64,000 nucleotides of DNA from Pontibacter sp. Tf4. Its GTDB lineage: Bacteria > Bacteroidota > Bacteroidia > Cytophagales > Hymenobacteraceae. The stretch lies in NCBI RefSeq assembly GCF_014212495.1, contig NZ_JACKZC010000006.1, forward strand, positions 186,001-250,000. Direction: 5' to 3'. The notes under the pieces were generated by a model, which was not told the DNA's origin, made no database searches, and worked only from the letters and a program-made list of their open reading frames with translations. Shown piece by piece: positions 53,803-63,305 of this stretch (the stretch's first letter is position 1; each line of letters opens with the position of its first letter). Position numbers and translations under genes: made by a program.

Positions 53803-54651
53803 ATGACCCAAATTACCGGAAATATAGTGTTGATAACGGGCGGTGCTTCTGGTATCGGGAAAATAATGGGCCGCAAGAGTCTGCAACGCGGTGCCAGCCA
53901 CCTGGTGATCTGGGATGTGAACACCGTGCTGCTGGAGCAAACGATAGCCGAATTTACAGCAGCAGGCTATGCCGCCACAGGTTATAAAGCAGATATAGCC
54001 AACGCTGATGAGGTACGGCAAACGGCGGCGCTGGTAATGCAGGAAATCGGCCTGCCAGCTATAGTTATCAATAATGCTGGAATTATAGTTGGCCGGCTTT
54101 TTCAGGAACATAGTTACCAGGACATAGACCGTACCCTGCAGATAAATACCGCCGGTGCCATGTATGTTACCAGAGCGTTTCTGGATAGTTTTATACAGCG
54201 GGGCAGCGGACATTTCGTGAATATTGCCTCGGCAGCAGGTTTAACGCCCAACCCGCGCATGAGCGTGTATGCCGCCAGCAAATGGGCCATGCTAGGCTGG
54301 TCTGAAAGCCTGCGGCTGGAACTGGAACAACAAAGCAAAAACCTGCATGTTACCACCGTTACGCCAAGTTATATTGGCACGGGTATGTTTGCCGGCGTAA
54401 AAGCTCCCTTGCTTACTCCTATCCTCGGGCCCGAAGAAATTTCAGAAGCTATAGTTAAGGCCATCCTTACAAACCGGGCGATCGTTCGCAAACCTGCTGT
54501 GGTGTACCTTTTACCCTTGCTGCGCGGGCTTCTGCCAACCCGTATGTTCGACCTCATAGTTGGCCGTTTTTTTAACGTATACACTTCTATGGACCATTTT
54601 ACAGGTCGGCCTGCAGCAGAACAGCCAGCATTTACCAAACAGCCTAACTAA
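53803..54651 (+). CDS. Short-chain dehydrogenase/reductase
   Basis: 282-residue SDR enzyme with Rossmann motif TGGASGIGK (12-20) and catalytic Ser143, Tyr156 and Lys160 (SVYAASKW). The C-terminal extension (about 200-282) contains a hydrophobic stretch, as in retinol/17-beta-hydroxysteroid-type SDRs, so the protein may be membrane-associated. An aldehyde dehydrogenase gene starts six bases after its stop; together they look like an alcohol-to-acid oxidation pair (alcohol to aldehyde to acid). Confidence 0.9.
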   Translation: MTQITGNIVLITGGASGIGKIMGRKSLQRGASHLVIWDVNTVLLEQTIAEFTAAGYAATGYKADIANADEVRQTAALVMQEIGLPAIVINNAGIIVGRLFQEHSYQDIDRTLQINTAGAMYVTRAFLDSFIQRGSGHFVNIASAAGLTPNPRMSVYAASKWAMLGWSESLRLELEQQSKNLHVTTVTPSYIGTGMFAGVKAPLLTPILGPEEISEAIVKAILTNRAIVRKPAVVYLLPLLRGLLPTRMFDLIVGRFFNVYTSMDHFTGRPAAEQPAFTKQPN

Positions 54652-54657
54652 TCGGAA

Positions 54658-56085
54658 ATGGCTCTTATCCAGCAAAAACCAGTTACACCCGCCCCACAGG
54701 ACCAGAACCAGCAGCGCATAGAGCAGTTGCTCCGGACGCAGCGCACTTATTTTGCGGATGGCCATACCCTGCCCATAGCCTTCCGGAAAGAACAATTGCG
54801 CAGGTTGCAGCAGGTACTGAAGCAGCACGAACAGGAACTGTTTGATGCCCTTTATGCCGATTTCCGGAAACCTGCCCTCGAAGCCTTTGGTACTGAGATC
54901 GGTTTTATAGAACTGGAACTGAAACTTGCTCTTAAAAGCATTGACGACTGGGCCAGTCCCCGTCGTGTACCCGAAACGCTGATCAATTTTCCGGCGCGCA
55001 GTTATGTGTACCCGCAACCTTATGGGGTGGCACTCATCATTTCGCCCTGGAACTACCCGCTCAACCTGCTGTTCACACCACTCATCGGGGCTATGGCGGC
55101 CGGTAACTGTGCCATCCTGAAGCCTTCTGAAATTGCACCCAACACGGCAGCTATAGTTACCCGCATCATCAGCCAGAATTTTGACGAGCGTTACCTGGCC
55201 GTAGTGGAAGGTGGCGTGGAAACAGCGCAACACCTGCTGGCACAGCGCTTCGATTACATCTTTTTTACGGGCAGCACCCAGGTGGGCCGTATTGTGATGA
55301 AAGCTGCTGCCGAACACCTGACACCTGTAACCCTGGAACTGGGCGGAAAAAGCCCGGCTATAGTTACCGTGGATGCCGACCTGGAACTGGCGGCCCGCCG
55401 TATTACCTGGGGAAAATTTCTGAATGCCGGCCAGACCTGCGTAGCACCCGATTATGTACTGGTGCAGGAAGAAGTGAAAGAGGATTTCATACAACTGATC
55501 GGCCGCTGCATAACTGATTTTTACGGCACCAACCCCGCCGAAAGTCCTGACTTTGCCCGCATTATAAACGATGCTCATTTTGCGCGCTTAAGCCGCATGC
55601 TTACCCCGGAACATATCCGTGCCGGCGGACAAACCGATGCCGCTACCCGCTATATGGCACCTACTTTGCTTGAACATATTACCTGGGAGCACCCGGCCAT
55701 GCAGGAAGAGATCTTCGGCCCCATACTGCCCATTCTTTCTTTTGACGGGCTGGACGATATGATAAAAATGGTAAACCGCCATGAAAAGCCGCTGGCCCTT
55801 TATTTCTTTTCGGGTAACAGAGCGCACCAGCAGCGCATCCTGCGCGAAGTAAGCTTTGGCGGCGGCTGCATTAACGATACCCTCTCGCACCTTGCCAATC
55901 CTAACCTGCCGTTTGGTGGTGTGGGTAGCAGCGGTCTGGGCAGTTACCACGGTATGGCCAGTTTTGATGTGTTCTCGCATCAGAAAAGTGTATTGCACCG
56001 GGGCACCTGGCTCGACCTGCCTTTCCGCTATCCGCCTTATGGCAACAAATTGAAATTCCTGCGAAAGCTTTTTGGCTGGTTGTAA
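54658..56085 (+). CDS. Aldehyde dehydrogenase, class-3-like
   Basis: 475-residue NAD(P)-dependent aldehyde dehydrogenase. Glu227 (VTLELGGKSP) and nucleophile Cys261 (NAGQTCVAPDYV) are in the right places, with the NAD loop FTGSTQVGR near 203. The length and ending GMASFDVFSHQKSVLHRG are typical of class 3 (ALDH3, including coniferyl- and fatty-aldehyde dehydrogenases). Six bases after the SDR gene, so one operon and probably one pathway. Confidence 0.93.
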   Translation: MALIQQKPVTPAPQDQNQQRIEQLLRTQRTYFADGHTLPIAFRKEQLRRLQQVLKQHEQELFDALYADFRKPALEAFGTEIGFIELELKLALKSIDDWASPRRVPETLINFPARSYVYPQPYGVALIISPWNYPLNLLFTPLIGAMAAGNCAILKPSEIAPNTAAIVTRIISQNFDERYLAVVEGGVETAQHLLAQRFDYIFFTGSTQVGRIVMKAAAEHLTPVTLELGGKSPAIVTVDADLELAARRITWGKFLNAGQTCVAPDYVLVQEEVKEDFIQLIGRCITDFYGTNPAESPDFARIINDAHFARLSRMLTPEHIRAGGQTDAATRYMAPTLLEHITWEHPAMQEEIFGPILPILSFDGLDDMIKMVNRHEKPLALYFFSGNRAHQQRILREVSFGGGCINDTLSHLANPNLPFGGVGSSGLGSYHGMASFDVFSHQKSVLHRGTWLDLPFRYPPYGNKLKFLRKLFGWL

Positions 56086-56189
56086 CCTGCTTTTGCTGCT
56101 GCATTTATTTTATCCTAAAATCAGCGTAAATAAAATGCAGAAAGCTGCGTATACAACTCTATAGTTATATCACCCTGAGATACAACACC

Positions 56190-56585
56190 ATGGAGAACCT
56201 TACGCATTACTTGGATAAAACCCTCATACCGCTCGAAAACAAAGTAAAAGATTACCTTAACGTTGAGCGCGACATCCGGATACTGGATGTGGAACTGCTA
56301 TCGCTGCAAAGCATAAAGTCAGACTTTAACCCTGAGCAGCACGACCTGGAGCAGGAAATGAAAGACGGCACCAAAAGCGCCGCCCTGAACGACAAAGAGC
56401 AGAAGATGGCGGAGCTGCTGGAAAAATACAGCACGCTGCGAAATGAGCTGATCCAGATGTTGCCTGAGAAGAACAAGTTTATAGAGATCAACTTAGGTTA
56501 TGGTCCGAGCATGGTGGGCTACTTTACTATTGACCACGAAACACGCCAGCCACTACCAGAACCAGTACTACGTGTGGTGCATTAA
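56190..56585 (+). CDS. Conserved-looking coiled-coil protein, unknown
   Basis: 131 residues, acidic and helical (about 10-100 heptad-like, with MENLTHYLDKTLIPLENK at the N-terminus), ending in a strand-rich SMVGYFTIDHETRQPLPEPVLRV. There is no signal, membrane segment or recognised domain. It has its own terminator and lies downstream of the aldehyde dehydrogenase. Confidence 0.65.
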   Translation: MENLTHYLDKTLIPLENKVKDYLNVERDIRILDVELLSLQSIKSDFNPEQHDLEQEMKDGTKSAALNDKEQKMAELLEKYSTLRNELIQMLPEKNKFIEINLGYGPSMVGYFTIDHETRQPLPEPVLRVVH

Positions 56586-56615
56586 CTAAACTATAGTTAC
56601 TCTGCTGAAAACAGC

Positions 56616-56653
56616 AAAAAGCCCGCAGACGTGAAAGTCTCTGCGGGCTTTTT
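56616..56653. terminator. Strong bidirectional-looking terminator
   Basis: Fourteen-base perfect stem (56616-56629 with 56640-56653), T run on the right and A run on the left. It separates the 56190 gene from isocitrate lyase on the opposite strand. Confidence 0.9.
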
Positions 56654-56684
56654 GGTTACTATAGTTCCTGCGCTAAAAGTATTC

Positions 56685-56792
56685 GCTGGCGCGGATCTGT
56701 GATCCGTGACTTACCTATAAAGTCGGATTTGTAATCCGACTGGGCCAGAGGCCCAACTATAGTTCGACACGAGCGAGGACACTCGCGCCAGC
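56685..56792. repeat. Enclosed multi-hairpin element
   Basis: A nine-base outer stem (56685-56693 with 56784-56792) encloses three internal hairpins: 56692-56706 (6-bp arms, sharing two bases with the outer stem), 56721-56741 (9-bp arms, 3-nt loop) and 56742-56754 (5-bp arms). A CTATAG copy lies inside. It lies between two convergent genes and has no T run. The arrangement suggests a folded RNA or a cruciform DNA element rather than a terminator. Confidence 0.75.
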
Positions 56793-56808
56793 TAAACTAT
56801 AGTTCTTA

Positions 56809-58092
56809 TCAATGAAACTGTTCTTCTTCCGTAGAGCCGGCCAAGGCAACAGTTGAGGCAGCACCTGCAGTAACAGTGTTCTGCACGGCATCAAAATAAC
56901 CGGTACCTACAAAGGCCTGGTGCTTCACTGCTTTAAATCCATCTTTTACCAGCGCAAACTCGCGCTGCTGTAGTTCTGAGTAACCGGCCATGCCGCGTGC
57001 CTTGTACGCTTTTGCCAGCTCAAACATACTCGTGTTAAGCGCATGGAAACCCGCCAGCGTAATAAACTGGAATTTATAGCCCATGGCTGCCAGCTCTTCT
57101 CTAAACGTTTCCATTTCTTCCACACTCAGTTTGGCGGCCCAGTTAAAAGACGGTGAGCAATTATAGGCCAGCAACTTATCCGGGTACTCCGCATGAATGG
57201 CTTCTGCAAACTGGCGTGCCTGCTCAAGGTCGGGGTGCGAGGTCTCCATCCAGATCAGGTCGGCATATGGCGCGTAGGCCAGGCCGCGTGCAATCCCCTG
57301 CTCAATACCGCAGCGCACATGGTAAAAGCCTTCGCTGGTACGAGGTTTGTCCAGTATAAACTCGTGGTCGCGTGGGTCTATGTCGCTGGTGATCAGGTTG
57401 GCGGCATCGGCATCGGTACGGGCTACAACTATAGTTGGCACACCCATTACATCAGCAGCCAGGCGGGCTGCTACCAGTTTGTTGATGGCTTCCTGGGTTG
57501 GCACCAAAACCTTACCACCTAAGTGGCCGCACTTCTTGGCAGACGATAACTGATCTTCGAAATGCACACCTGCCGCGCCGGCTTCTATCATCATTTTCAT
57601 CAGCTCAAAGGCATTCAGGTTACCACCAAAACCAGCTTCGGCATCAGCAACTATAGGCACCATAAAATCGATCTCGCCATCATCGTTCACGCTCTGTATC
57701 TGGTCGGCTCTTATCAAAGCATTGTTGATCTTTTTCACCACATTCGGAACAGAATCGGCTGGGTACAAGCTTTGGTCGGGGTACATGTGTCCGGCTAAGT
57801 TGGCATCGGCAGCTACCTGCCAGCCGCTCAGGTAAATTGCATTCAGACCAGCCTGCACTTCCTGCACCGCCTGGTTACCGGTCAGCGCTCCCAAACCAGC
57901 TACATACTGCTCGGAGTGCAGCAGTTTCCATAGTTTGTTGGCTCCGTTTTTAGCCAGTGTGTATTCTATCTGCACCAAGCCCTGTAGTCTTACCACTTCT
58001 TCGGCGCTATACGGTCTGCGGATGCCTGCCCAGCGCGGGTTCTCGATCCAGTCTTTTTCGATGTTGCGGATTCTGTCTTTCTTAGTTGTCAT
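56809..58092 (-). CDS. aceA: Isocitrate lyase
   Basis: 427-residue enzyme that splits isocitrate into glyoxylate and succinate, the first step of the glyoxylate shunt. The catalytic KKCGH motif is at about 186-190 (Cys188) and the phosphoenolpyruvate-mutase-like barrel features [10 protein letters not shown] and HFEDQ precede it. Length is normal. It follows malate synthase on the same strand with a 135-base gap that can form a hairpin. With the divergent RamB-like regulator it makes a complete, regulated shunt module. Confidence 0.97.
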   Translation of the reverse strand: MTTKKDRIRNIEKDWIENPRWAGIRRPYSAEEVVRLQGLVQIEYTLAKNGANKLWKLLHSEQYVAGLGALTGNQAVQEVQAGLNAIYLSGWQVAADANLAGHMYPDQSLYPADSVPNVVKKINNALIRADQIQSVNDDGEIDFMVPIVADAEAGFGGNLNAFELMKMMIEAGAAGVHFEDQLSSAKKCGHLGGKVLVPTQEAINKLVAARLAADVMGVPTIVVARTDADAANLITSDIDPRDHEFILDKPRTSEGFYHVRCGIEQGIARGLAYAPYADLIWMETSHPDLEQARQFAEAIHAEYPDKLLAYNCSPSFNWAAKLSVEEMETFREELAAMGYKFQFITLAGFHALNTSMFELAKAYKARGMAGYSELQQREFALVKDGFKAVKHQAFVGTGYFDAVQNTVTAGAASTVALAGSTEEEQFH

Positions 58093-58105
58093 GGCGGATG
58101 TTTTT

Positions 58106-58215
58106 AATGAGTAATGAATAATGATGAATGACTAATGGGTAGTTATTAGTGACTAATGAAGAATGCGTAATGCTATAGTTTGAGGTGAGCTATAGTTTAT
58201 TATTCATTACTCATT
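58106..58215. repeat. AT-rich inverted repeat between aceB and aceA
   Basis: Seventeen-base perfect inverted repeat (58106-58122 with 58199-58215) in a region of AATGA/TCATT repeats. It could form a hairpin in the aceB-aceA transcript or mark a degenerate insertion, and may modulate aceA expression. Confidence 0.6.
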
Positions 58216-58227
58216 CCTAATTAGTCA

Positions 58228-59832
58228 TTAATCAATGTATTTGTAAGCGGGCAGGATCAGGAATTCTACAAAGCAGGGGGCCAGCACCAATTCGGCGAAC
58301 AGCTGCGATGCTTTCTCGAAGTGGCAATTCTTGAACTTCACCATCCCGATCTCTTCTTTGATGTGATCGGTTTCTTCTTTGATGAGTTGCAGCACACGCG
58401 CTTCGGTTATCTCTTCTCCGTCGTCGGTTTTAGTGTGCTCGTGGTGCAGCCATTGCCATACCTGTGCCCGTGAAATTTCAGCAGTGGCAGCATCCTCCAT
58501 CAGGTTATGAATAGCCGCCGCGCCGGTGCCGCAAAGCCAGTTACCGATGTACATAATACCCACATTGATGTTCAGTCGCAACCCTTTCTCAGTTATCTTA
58601 CCATAAGGTATCTCGAAGTTGATCAGGTCCTGGGCGGTAATTTTTACATCTTCGCGCAGCACGTGTTTCTGGTGTGGTTCTGCTCCTATCACCTTGTCAA
58701 AGGCTTCGCGGGCAATTTTAACCAGGTCGGGGTGCGCTACCCAGGTACCGTCAAATCCATTGGCAGCTTCAAAGGCTTTGTCGGCAGCTACTTTGGCAAA
58801 GGCGGCTTCGTTTATAGTTGGGTCGTGACGGTTCGGGATGAAAGCGGCCATACCACCCATCGCGTGCGCGCCGCGCTTGTGACAGGTTTGCACCAGCAGG
58901 TTGGTATAGTCCCGCATAAACGGCACCTGCATTGTCACATCAGTTCTATCAGGGAACAGCACATTGGGGTGTTTTCTGAACTTTTTGATGGCACTGAAAA
59001 TGTAATCCCAACGGCCGGCGTTTAATCCTACTATATGGTCGCGCAGCTCGTACAGGATCTCGTCCATCTCGAAAGCAGCTGTTATCGTTTCGATCAGCAC
59101 GGTGCATTTTATAGTTCCGACAGGCAGACCGAGTGCTTCCTGAGCCGCTACAAACACATCATTCCATAGTCTGGCTTCCAGGTGATTTTCCAGTTTTGGC
59201 AGGTAGAAATACGGCCCGCTGCCGCGCTCCAAAAGCTCTTTTGCGTTATGGAATAAGTATAGGCCAAAGTCAAACAGCGCTCCCGAAATTGGCTTTTTGT
59301 CGATCAGCACGTGTTTTTCGGGTAAATGCCAACCACGCGGACGCACCATCAGTACTGCTACCTTCTGGTTCAGGCGATATACTTTGCCATTCTGCACCGT
59401 AAAATCAATGTCTCTTCTAATAGCATCGCGCAGGTTTGCCTGTCCTTCCAATAGATTCTCCCAGGTTGGTGAAGTAGCATCTTCAAAATCAGCCATAAAC
59501 ACATCGGCACCGGAGTTCAGCGCATTGATCACCATTTTGCGGTCAACGGGTCCGGTAATTTCCACGCGGCGCAATTGCAGATCAGCAGGTATAGTTCCTA
59601 CTTTCCAGTTGCCTGTTCTTATAGTTTCAGTTTCAGTTTCGGTTAAGAAGTCAGGCAGCTCTCCGGCATCAATTTTCTTCTGTGTGTCCGTGCGGGCCTG
59701 TAGCAACTCTTCTCTGTGACTATTAAATCTGTGGTGCAGCATCTCCAGAAACTCCAGTGCTTCTGGTGTCAGAATGTCTTTATAAGCTTCTGTATCTTTC
59801 GCTTTTATTTGGATGGCGCTCTCTACTAACAT
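58228..59832 (-). CDS. aceB: Malate synthase A
   Basis: 534-residue enzyme condensing glyoxylate with acetyl-CoA to malate, the second shunt step. The TIM-barrel core carries [11 protein letters not shown] (about 165-175), [19 protein letters not shown], and [13 protein letters not shown] with the catalytic region. The C-terminal plug domain matches the A-type enzyme; it lacks the extra insertion of malate synthase G. The divergent regulator gene begins 163 bases upstream. Confidence 0.97.
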   Translation of the reverse strand: MLVESAIQIKAKDTEAYKDILTPEALEFLEMLHHRFNSHREELLQARTDTQKKIDAGELPDFLTETETETIRTGNWKVGTIPADLQLRRVEITGPVDRKMVINALNSGADVFMADFEDATSPTWENLLEGQANLRDAIRRDIDFTVQNGKVYRLNQKVAVLMVRPRGWHLPEKHVLIDKKPISGALFDFGLYLFHNAKELLERGSGPYFYLPKLENHLEARLWNDVFVAAQEALGLPVGTIKCTVLIETITAAFEMDEILYELRDHIVGLNAGRWDYIFSAIKKFRKHPNVLFPDRTDVTMQVPFMRDYTNLLVQTCHKRGAHAMGGMAAFIPNRHDPTINEAAFAKVAADKAFEAANGFDGTWVAHPDLVKIAREAFDKVIGAEPHQKHVLREDVKITAQDLINFEIPYGKITEKGLRLNINVGIMYIGNWLCGTGAAAIHNLMEDAATAEISRAQVWQWLHHEHTKTDDGEEITEARVLQLIKEETDHIKEEIGMVKFKNCHFEKASQLFAELVLAPCFVEFLILPAYKYID

Positions 59833-59887
59833 AAAATAACTGATTGGTGGTGAAATGATTGCAACAACTATAGAGCACTATACGCGA

Positions 59888-59920
59888 ATTTTTAGCTTTT
59901 GGCGAATTTTCGCTAAAAAT
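59888..59920. promoter_or_regulatory. Candidate operator of the shunt regulator
   Basis: Nine-base perfect inverted repeat (59888-59896 with 59912-59920) with an inner short palindrome GCGAATTTTCGC at 59902-59913, and a GCGAATTTT direct repeat beginning at 59884. It lies in the 162-base gap between aceB and the divergent regulator gene. Confidence 0.4.
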
Positions 59921-59994
59921 ATTTTTACGCTTTTTTAGGAGTTAAACTATAAATCCACGTACTTCAATTTCAGACGAACCATTTCACCCTACAC

Positions 59995-61497
59995 ATGAAG
60001 CTGCAGGAAGACATCATCCGCCTTATCCTTGGGTTAAAAATCAAACAGCTGCGCACCGAAAAAGGCATCTCGCTCACCGACCTTGCCACGGCCACCGATA
60101 TTTCAGTTTCTTATTTAAATGAGATTGAGAAAGGAAAGAAGCACCCGAAGCCAAGCAAGATAGCAGTGATTGCCGATGTCCTGGGCGTGACCTATGATTC
60201 GCTGGTGTCGCTGCAACTATCTAAAAGGCTGCAACCTGTCAGCGAATTGCTGCATTCCAATATCTTGTCGGAGTTACCGCTGGAGCATTTCGGGCTGGAC
60301 ATGGGCCGCCTGATTGACATCTTTGCTACAGCCCCGGCCAAACTGAGTGCCTTTGTTAAGACCTTGTTGGAGATCTCGCGCTCGTTTGATTTGCGTGTAG
60401 AGCAGTTCTATTTTTCAGCGCTGCGCTCGTACCAGGAACTATATGATAATTACTTTGAAGACATTGAACTGGAAGCTGAGAACTTCCTGAACGCACACGG
60501 CCTGGATCCGGAGCAGACACCAACCTTGCAGCAACTCAGCAGTTTACTGGAAGAACTATACCATATCAGCACCAGGCTAACCACCTTTGAAGAAACACCT
60601 GAGTTAAAGCCGCTGCGCTCTGTATTTGTACCCGGCGAAGAACCACGCTTATTACTTAATGCCAACCTTACAGAGCAACAACAGGCTTTTGCCCTTGCCC
60701 GCGAACTTGGTTTTCAGTATCTAAAAATTCAGGAAAGACCTTACACGGCTACCTGGGTAAAAGTGCGCTCTTTTGATGAAGTGCTGAATAATTTCCGGGC
60801 ATCGTACTTTGCCGGAGCGCTGCTTCTGAACCGCGACCTGTTGGTGCAGGACCTGCAGAAGTTCTTTGCGCTGCCTACCTGGCAACCGCAATACCTATTG
60901 CAACTCATGCAAACCTACCAGGCATCGCCCGAGACATTTCTTCATCGCATCACATCGCTGCTGCCACGCTTCTTCAATATCAAACAGCTGTTCTTCCTTC
61001 GCTTTAACCACGAGCCAGCTACCAGCCATTTTGCCCTTACTAAAGAGCTGCACCTGGCCGGCCTGCACAACCCACACGCATCGCTGCTGAACGAGCATTA
61101 CTGCCGTCGCTGGATCTCACTTACTTTGTTTGAAGCTGTAGAGAATCTGCCGCTGGATGTATCGGCCAATAAACCCGTGGTCGGAATCCAGAAGTCGTCG
61201 TACATCAACTCTGAGAACGAGTACCTGGTGATTGCGCTGGCTCAGCCAAATGAGCGGGTAAACGGCACGGTGAGTATAGGTTTGCTGCTGAACGAGAACC
61301 TGCGCAGAAAGATCAAGTTTCTGCAGGACCCTGTTATTTTAAACCGCTATGTGAACGAGACCTGCGAGCGCTGTCCTGCCCTGGACTGCCTGGAGCGCGC
61401 TGCTCCGCCGGTTATCCTGCAGAAACAGCAATGGCAACAGCAGGTAAACGAAACCCTGGAGAAACTACAACAACCTTCTGTTCAGGCTAAACTATAG
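59995..61497 (+). CDS. RamB/ScfR-like XRE regulator of acetate metabolism
   Basis: 500-residue regulator: Xre-type HTH at about 15-70 (GISLTDLATATDISVSYLNEIEKGKKHP), a long middle part with an ImmA/IrrE-like stretch (EQQQAFALARELGFQYL near 225), and a C-terminal cysteine set CERCPALDCLERAAPP as in the DUF2083/short-chain acyl regulator family. RamB of Corynebacterium represses aceA and aceB, and ScfR-type proteins sense acyl-CoA. Here the gene is divergent from aceB-aceA, which is the strongest support for the same role. Its TAG stop lies in a CTATAG copy. Confidence 0.82.
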   Translation: MKLQEDIIRLILGLKIKQLRTEKGISLTDLATATDISVSYLNEIEKGKKHPKPSKIAVIADVLGVTYDSLVSLQLSKRLQPVSELLHSNILSELPLEHFGLDMGRLIDIFATAPAKLSAFVKTLLEISRSFDLRVEQFYFSALRSYQELYDNYFEDIELEAENFLNAHGLDPEQTPTLQQLSSLLEELYHISTRLTTFEETPELKPLRSVFVPGEEPRLLLNANLTEQQQAFALARELGFQYLKIQERPYTATWVKVRSFDEVLNNFRASYFAGALLLNRDLLVQDLQKFFALPTWQPQYLLQLMQTYQASPETFLHRITSLLPRFFNIKQLFFLRFNHEPATSHFALTKELHLAGLHNPHASLLNEHYCRRWISLTLFEAVENLPLDVSANKPVVGIQKSSYINSENEYLVIALAQPNERVNGTVSIGLLLNENLRRKIKFLQDPVILNRYVNETCERCPALDCLERAAPPVILQKQQWQQQVNETLEKLQQPSVQAKL

Positions 61498-61518
61498 TTT
61501 ATAAATCCAAGTTTCTAA

Positions 61519-61599
61519 AACCCACCCCTAACCCCTCCGAGGAGGGGAATTCCTAATCACCTAAAAAATTCCCCTCCTCGGAGGGGTTAGGGGTGGGTT
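61519..61599. repeat. Perfect 33-bp inverted repeat
   Basis: Arms 61519-61551 and 61567-61599 are exact reverse complements, with a 15-nt spacer. The arms belong to the CCCCTAACCCCTCC repeat family seen again in the end block. It may act as a terminator between the regulator and xseA, but there is no T run, and it is longer than a typical terminator. Confidence 0.8.
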
Positions 61600-61739
61600 G
61601 ATCCTTTCATTTTATTAGTCACAACTATAGTTTATAGTTACCAGCACTATAAACTATAAATTTCCGAGGAGCGGATTCTGAAACTCTAGAAATAGATTTG
61701 TAATTTGCCTGTTGGCTCAGGATTTTTCGGTTTAGGCAG

Positions 61740-63305
61740 ATGTCGCAGTTATTTTTCAGGCAAACCAGTGTATACGAGGAGTTCCAGACTCCGCTTTCAC
61801 TCTTTGAGCTGCACCAGCAGATCAGGGAAGAGCTGGAAGTGGCGTTTCCGGAAAGCTACTGGGTGGTTGCCGAAATTGCACAAATAACACCCGACCGTCG
61901 CAAAGGCCACTGCTATTTAACCTTGGTTGATAAAGGCGATGATGCCCGAAACGTGGTAGCACAAGCCCGCGCTACTATCTGGAGTGCCCGCTTTGCCATG
62001 CTTGGCCGCTTCTTCGAAGACAAGACCGGGCAGCCATTAAAAGCCGGGTTAAAAATCCTGTTCCAGGCAAGCGTGCGGTTCCACGAACTATACGGTCTGA
62101 GCCTGGACATCCACAACATAGACCCAAACTATACCATCGGCGACCTCGCCCGCCAGCGCCAGGAAACGATAAAACGTCTGGAAGCCGAAGGCTTACTGAC
62201 AGCCAACAAAGAACTAGAGTTGTCGGAAGTTCCGCAGCGACTGGCTATCGTTTCGTCGGCCACTGCAGCCGGTTACCAGGATTTTATACACCAACTGCAG
62301 CACAACGCCTACGGCTATAGTTTCCATACCACGCTTTTCCCGGCTACCGTTCAGGGTAATGATGCGCCAGCTTCTGTAAACAAAGCCATGGCGCTTATTG
62401 CCAACTATAGCGAGCGATTTGATGCGATTGTAATGATACGTGGAGGCGGTTCGCAGACAGATCTGAGTTGCTTTGATGATTATACTATTGCCGCTGCTAT
62501 TGGTAATTCGCCGTTGCCTGTACTAACCGGTATCGGCCACGAGCGCGACGAAAGTATAGCCGACCTGGTAGCGCACACCCGCTTAAAAACGCCAACTGCC
62601 GTTGCTACTTTTTTGATTGACCGCTTCAGAAGTGCCGAAGAATATACAGAAGGTCTGTACGATAGCATCAGGCTTTTTACATCACAGCAACTACGGCTTA
62701 CGGAAGATCGATTAGAGCGACTGCAACTAAGTATTTCAAATACCACCAAAGATTTTCTGCAGGAAGGTCGGGAGCTACTGGAGAATTTATCGCGTGGTTT
62801 GCTGGTAAAGCCTAAGAATTACCTGAATCTGCAGCAGCACACCGTAAGTGATTTGGAGCGTGACATCAGATCAAACACCAAATCCCTCTTACACACCCGC
62901 GAGAGACACCTGAGCGAATTGTCGGTTTGTGTGGAAGGCAGGGCGCAACGCTATCTGCACATGAAGGAGCATGAACTAAATACGCTCAGCCACTGTGTAG
63001 AAACGGAAGTAAAGGAGAGCATCAAGCAGAAACAGATCAGTTTTACCAAGCAAAGCGATAAACTGGAATTTGCTACTGACCGCAAACTACAAACCGAACA
63101 ACACCGCCTGAATCTGATAGAAGCCAGCATCAAAGCCAACGACCCGGAGCGACTGCTACTGCGCGGGTATACGCTTACGTTAGTGAATGGCAAGATCATC
63201 AAAAGCATTAACCAGGTACAGCCCGACGATGTGGTAGAAACCCGCATGAAAGATGGCACCATCCATAGTATAGTTGTAAACAAAGACACCAATGACACCC
63301 TATAA
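61740..63305 (+). CDS. xseA: Exodeoxyribonuclease VII large subunit
   Basis: 521-residue catalytic subunit of exonuclease VII, which degrades single-stranded DNA to oligonucleotides. The N-terminal OB-fold covers about residues 20-120; the central catalytic domain has GYQDFIHQLQHN, IVMIRGGGSQTDLSCFDDY and the family motif ATHRVR-like LPVLTGIGHERDESIADLVAH. The C-terminal 180 residues are a long coiled coil (TLSHCVETEVKES and neighbours), longer than in E. coli XseA. It overlaps xseB by 14 bases. Confidence 0.94.
   Translation: MSQLFFRQTSVYEEFQTPLSLFELHQQIREELEVAFPESYWVVAEIAQITPDRRKGHCYLTLVDKGDDARNVVAQARATIWSARFAMLGRFFEDKTGQPLKAGLKILFQASVRFHELYGLSLDIHNIDPNYTIGDLARQRQETIKRLEAEGLLTANKELELSEVPQRLAIVSSATAAGYQDFIHQLQHNAYGYSFHTTLFPATVQGNDAPASVNKAMALIANYSERFDAIVMIRGGGSQTDLSCFDDYTIAAAIGNSPLPVLTGIGHERDESIADLVAHTRLKTPTAVATFLIDRFRSAEEYTEGLYDSIRLFTSQQLRLTEDRLERLQLSISNTTKDFLQEGRELLENLSRGLLVKPKNYLNLQQHTVSDLERDIRSNTKSLLHTRERHLSELSVCVEGRAQRYLHMKEHELNTLSHCVETEVKESIKQKQISFTKQSDKLEFATDRKLQTEQHRLNLIEASIKANDPERLLLRGYTLTLVNGKIIKSINQVQPDDVVETRMKDGTIHSIVVNKDTNDTL

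Noticed and set aside
61519..61599. 33-bp inverted repeat as insertion-sequence ends
   Set aside because: There is no transposase between the arms; the spacer is only 15 bases.
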